Made by a program: the position numbers and the translations under genes. Below, piece after piece: positions 13,544 to 13,680 of a DNA stretch of 13,680 bases. The notes beneath the pieces are model-generated. The model saw nothing but the letters and a program-made list of their open reading frames with translations. It was not told the origin of the DNA and searched no databases. The stretch is from an uncultured Marinilabiliaceae bacterium (GTDB lineage: Bacteria; Bacteroidota; Bacteroidia; Bacteroidales; Marinilabiliaceae): the NCBI GenBank assembly GCA_905235955.1, contig CAJONN010000027.1, forward strand, positions 1-13,680. Reading direction: 5' to 3'. Position 1 is the first letter of the stretch; the number at the start of each line of letters is the position of its first letter.

Positions 13544-13680
13544 TATTTTTTTTTGATTTGATAGTAATTTTTTATTTTTTTACTCAAGTTTCGCAAGTAG
13601 AAATGTTCTGCAAACAAGTCCCCAATATATGACCTTCCCATTAATTTTACTTTTTCTTTCCGCAAGACTCAACGATGATT
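13544..13680. other. Right-edge intergenic stretch with possible gene tail
   Basis: AT-rich sequence with T-runs at 13545-13554 and 13568-13580, probably non-coding. In the leftward direction a frame entering from outside the window ends at a TAA at 13647-13649 with the residues IIVESCGKKK. This could be the C-terminus of the next gene, but ten residues cannot establish it. Confidence 0.2.
13579..13601 (-). repeat. Short interspersed motif, right copy
   Basis: Read leftward this is the second copy of the 23-base motif at 122-144 (20 of 23 identical, core TACTTGCGAAACTT). It lies upstream of the response regulator promoter, outside any gene, and has no adjacent hairpin. Confidence 0.35.

Noticed and set aside
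1..13680. Mobile element, CRISPR array, tRNA or defence system
   Set aside because: No transposase or integrase motifs, no regularly spaced repeats, no cloverleaf sequence and no nuclease or immunity gene set were found; the gene content is metabolic, transport and signalling.

Overview
The window reads as chromosomal DNA of an AT-rich Bacteroidota species, probably Bacteroidales. The signs are A-rich translation starts without Shine-Dalgarno sequences, -7 elements of the type TAnnTTTG (12908-12915, 13536-13543, 2810-2817), and protein families typical of the phylum. No tRNA, rRNA, CRISPR array, transposase or phage gene was seen. The organism assignment is an inference from these features, not from a database comparison.

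Left block (1-2804, leftward): a small DMT/DUF486 membrane protein lies 6 bp downstream of a large sensor-type protein. The latter has a signal peptide, a TPR-rich periplasmic part, one membrane segment, a coiled coil and a SpoIIE/PP2C phosphatase domain. The first 158 bases hold no convincing gene but carry a hairpin and a short motif that recurs, inverted, at the right edge.

Middle-left block (3081-6331, rightward): a DUF4268 protein whose stop codon abuts the start of a TrkH/KtrB-type K+ channel subunit, followed by its KtrA/TrkA RCK regulator. This is a complete two-component K+ uptake system with an uncharacterised passenger gene. TrkH has a roughly 235-residue N-terminal extension.

Right block (12823 down to 6403, leftward): a condensed gene set resembling the core of Bacteroidota aryl polyene/flexirubin-type loci. 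In transcription order it is ketosynthase, acyl carrier protein, a 300-bp gap with a terminator-like hairpin and a possible 47-codon ORF, MMPL/RND exporter, CrtI-like FAD oxidoreductase, and LolA-like periplasmic carrier. A plausible division of labour is chain building on the ACP by the ketosynthase, redox modification by the flavoprotein, export from the inner membrane by MMPL and transfer to the outer membrane by the LolA homologue. No ketoreductase, dehydratase, ligase, ammonia lyase or acyltransferase is present, so the set is either a separated part of a larger pathway or a reduced system.

Right edge (13005-13680): a receiver-only response regulator on the same strand as, and upstream of, the ketosynthase. 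A good -7 element lies about 150 bp ahead of its start, and the leader between them contains several perfect inverted repeats, two of them interleaved like a pseudoknot. The ketosynthase promoter also carries two dyads. The most promising material for something new is the compact ketosynthase-to-LolA locus with its internal terminator and dyad-rich promoters.
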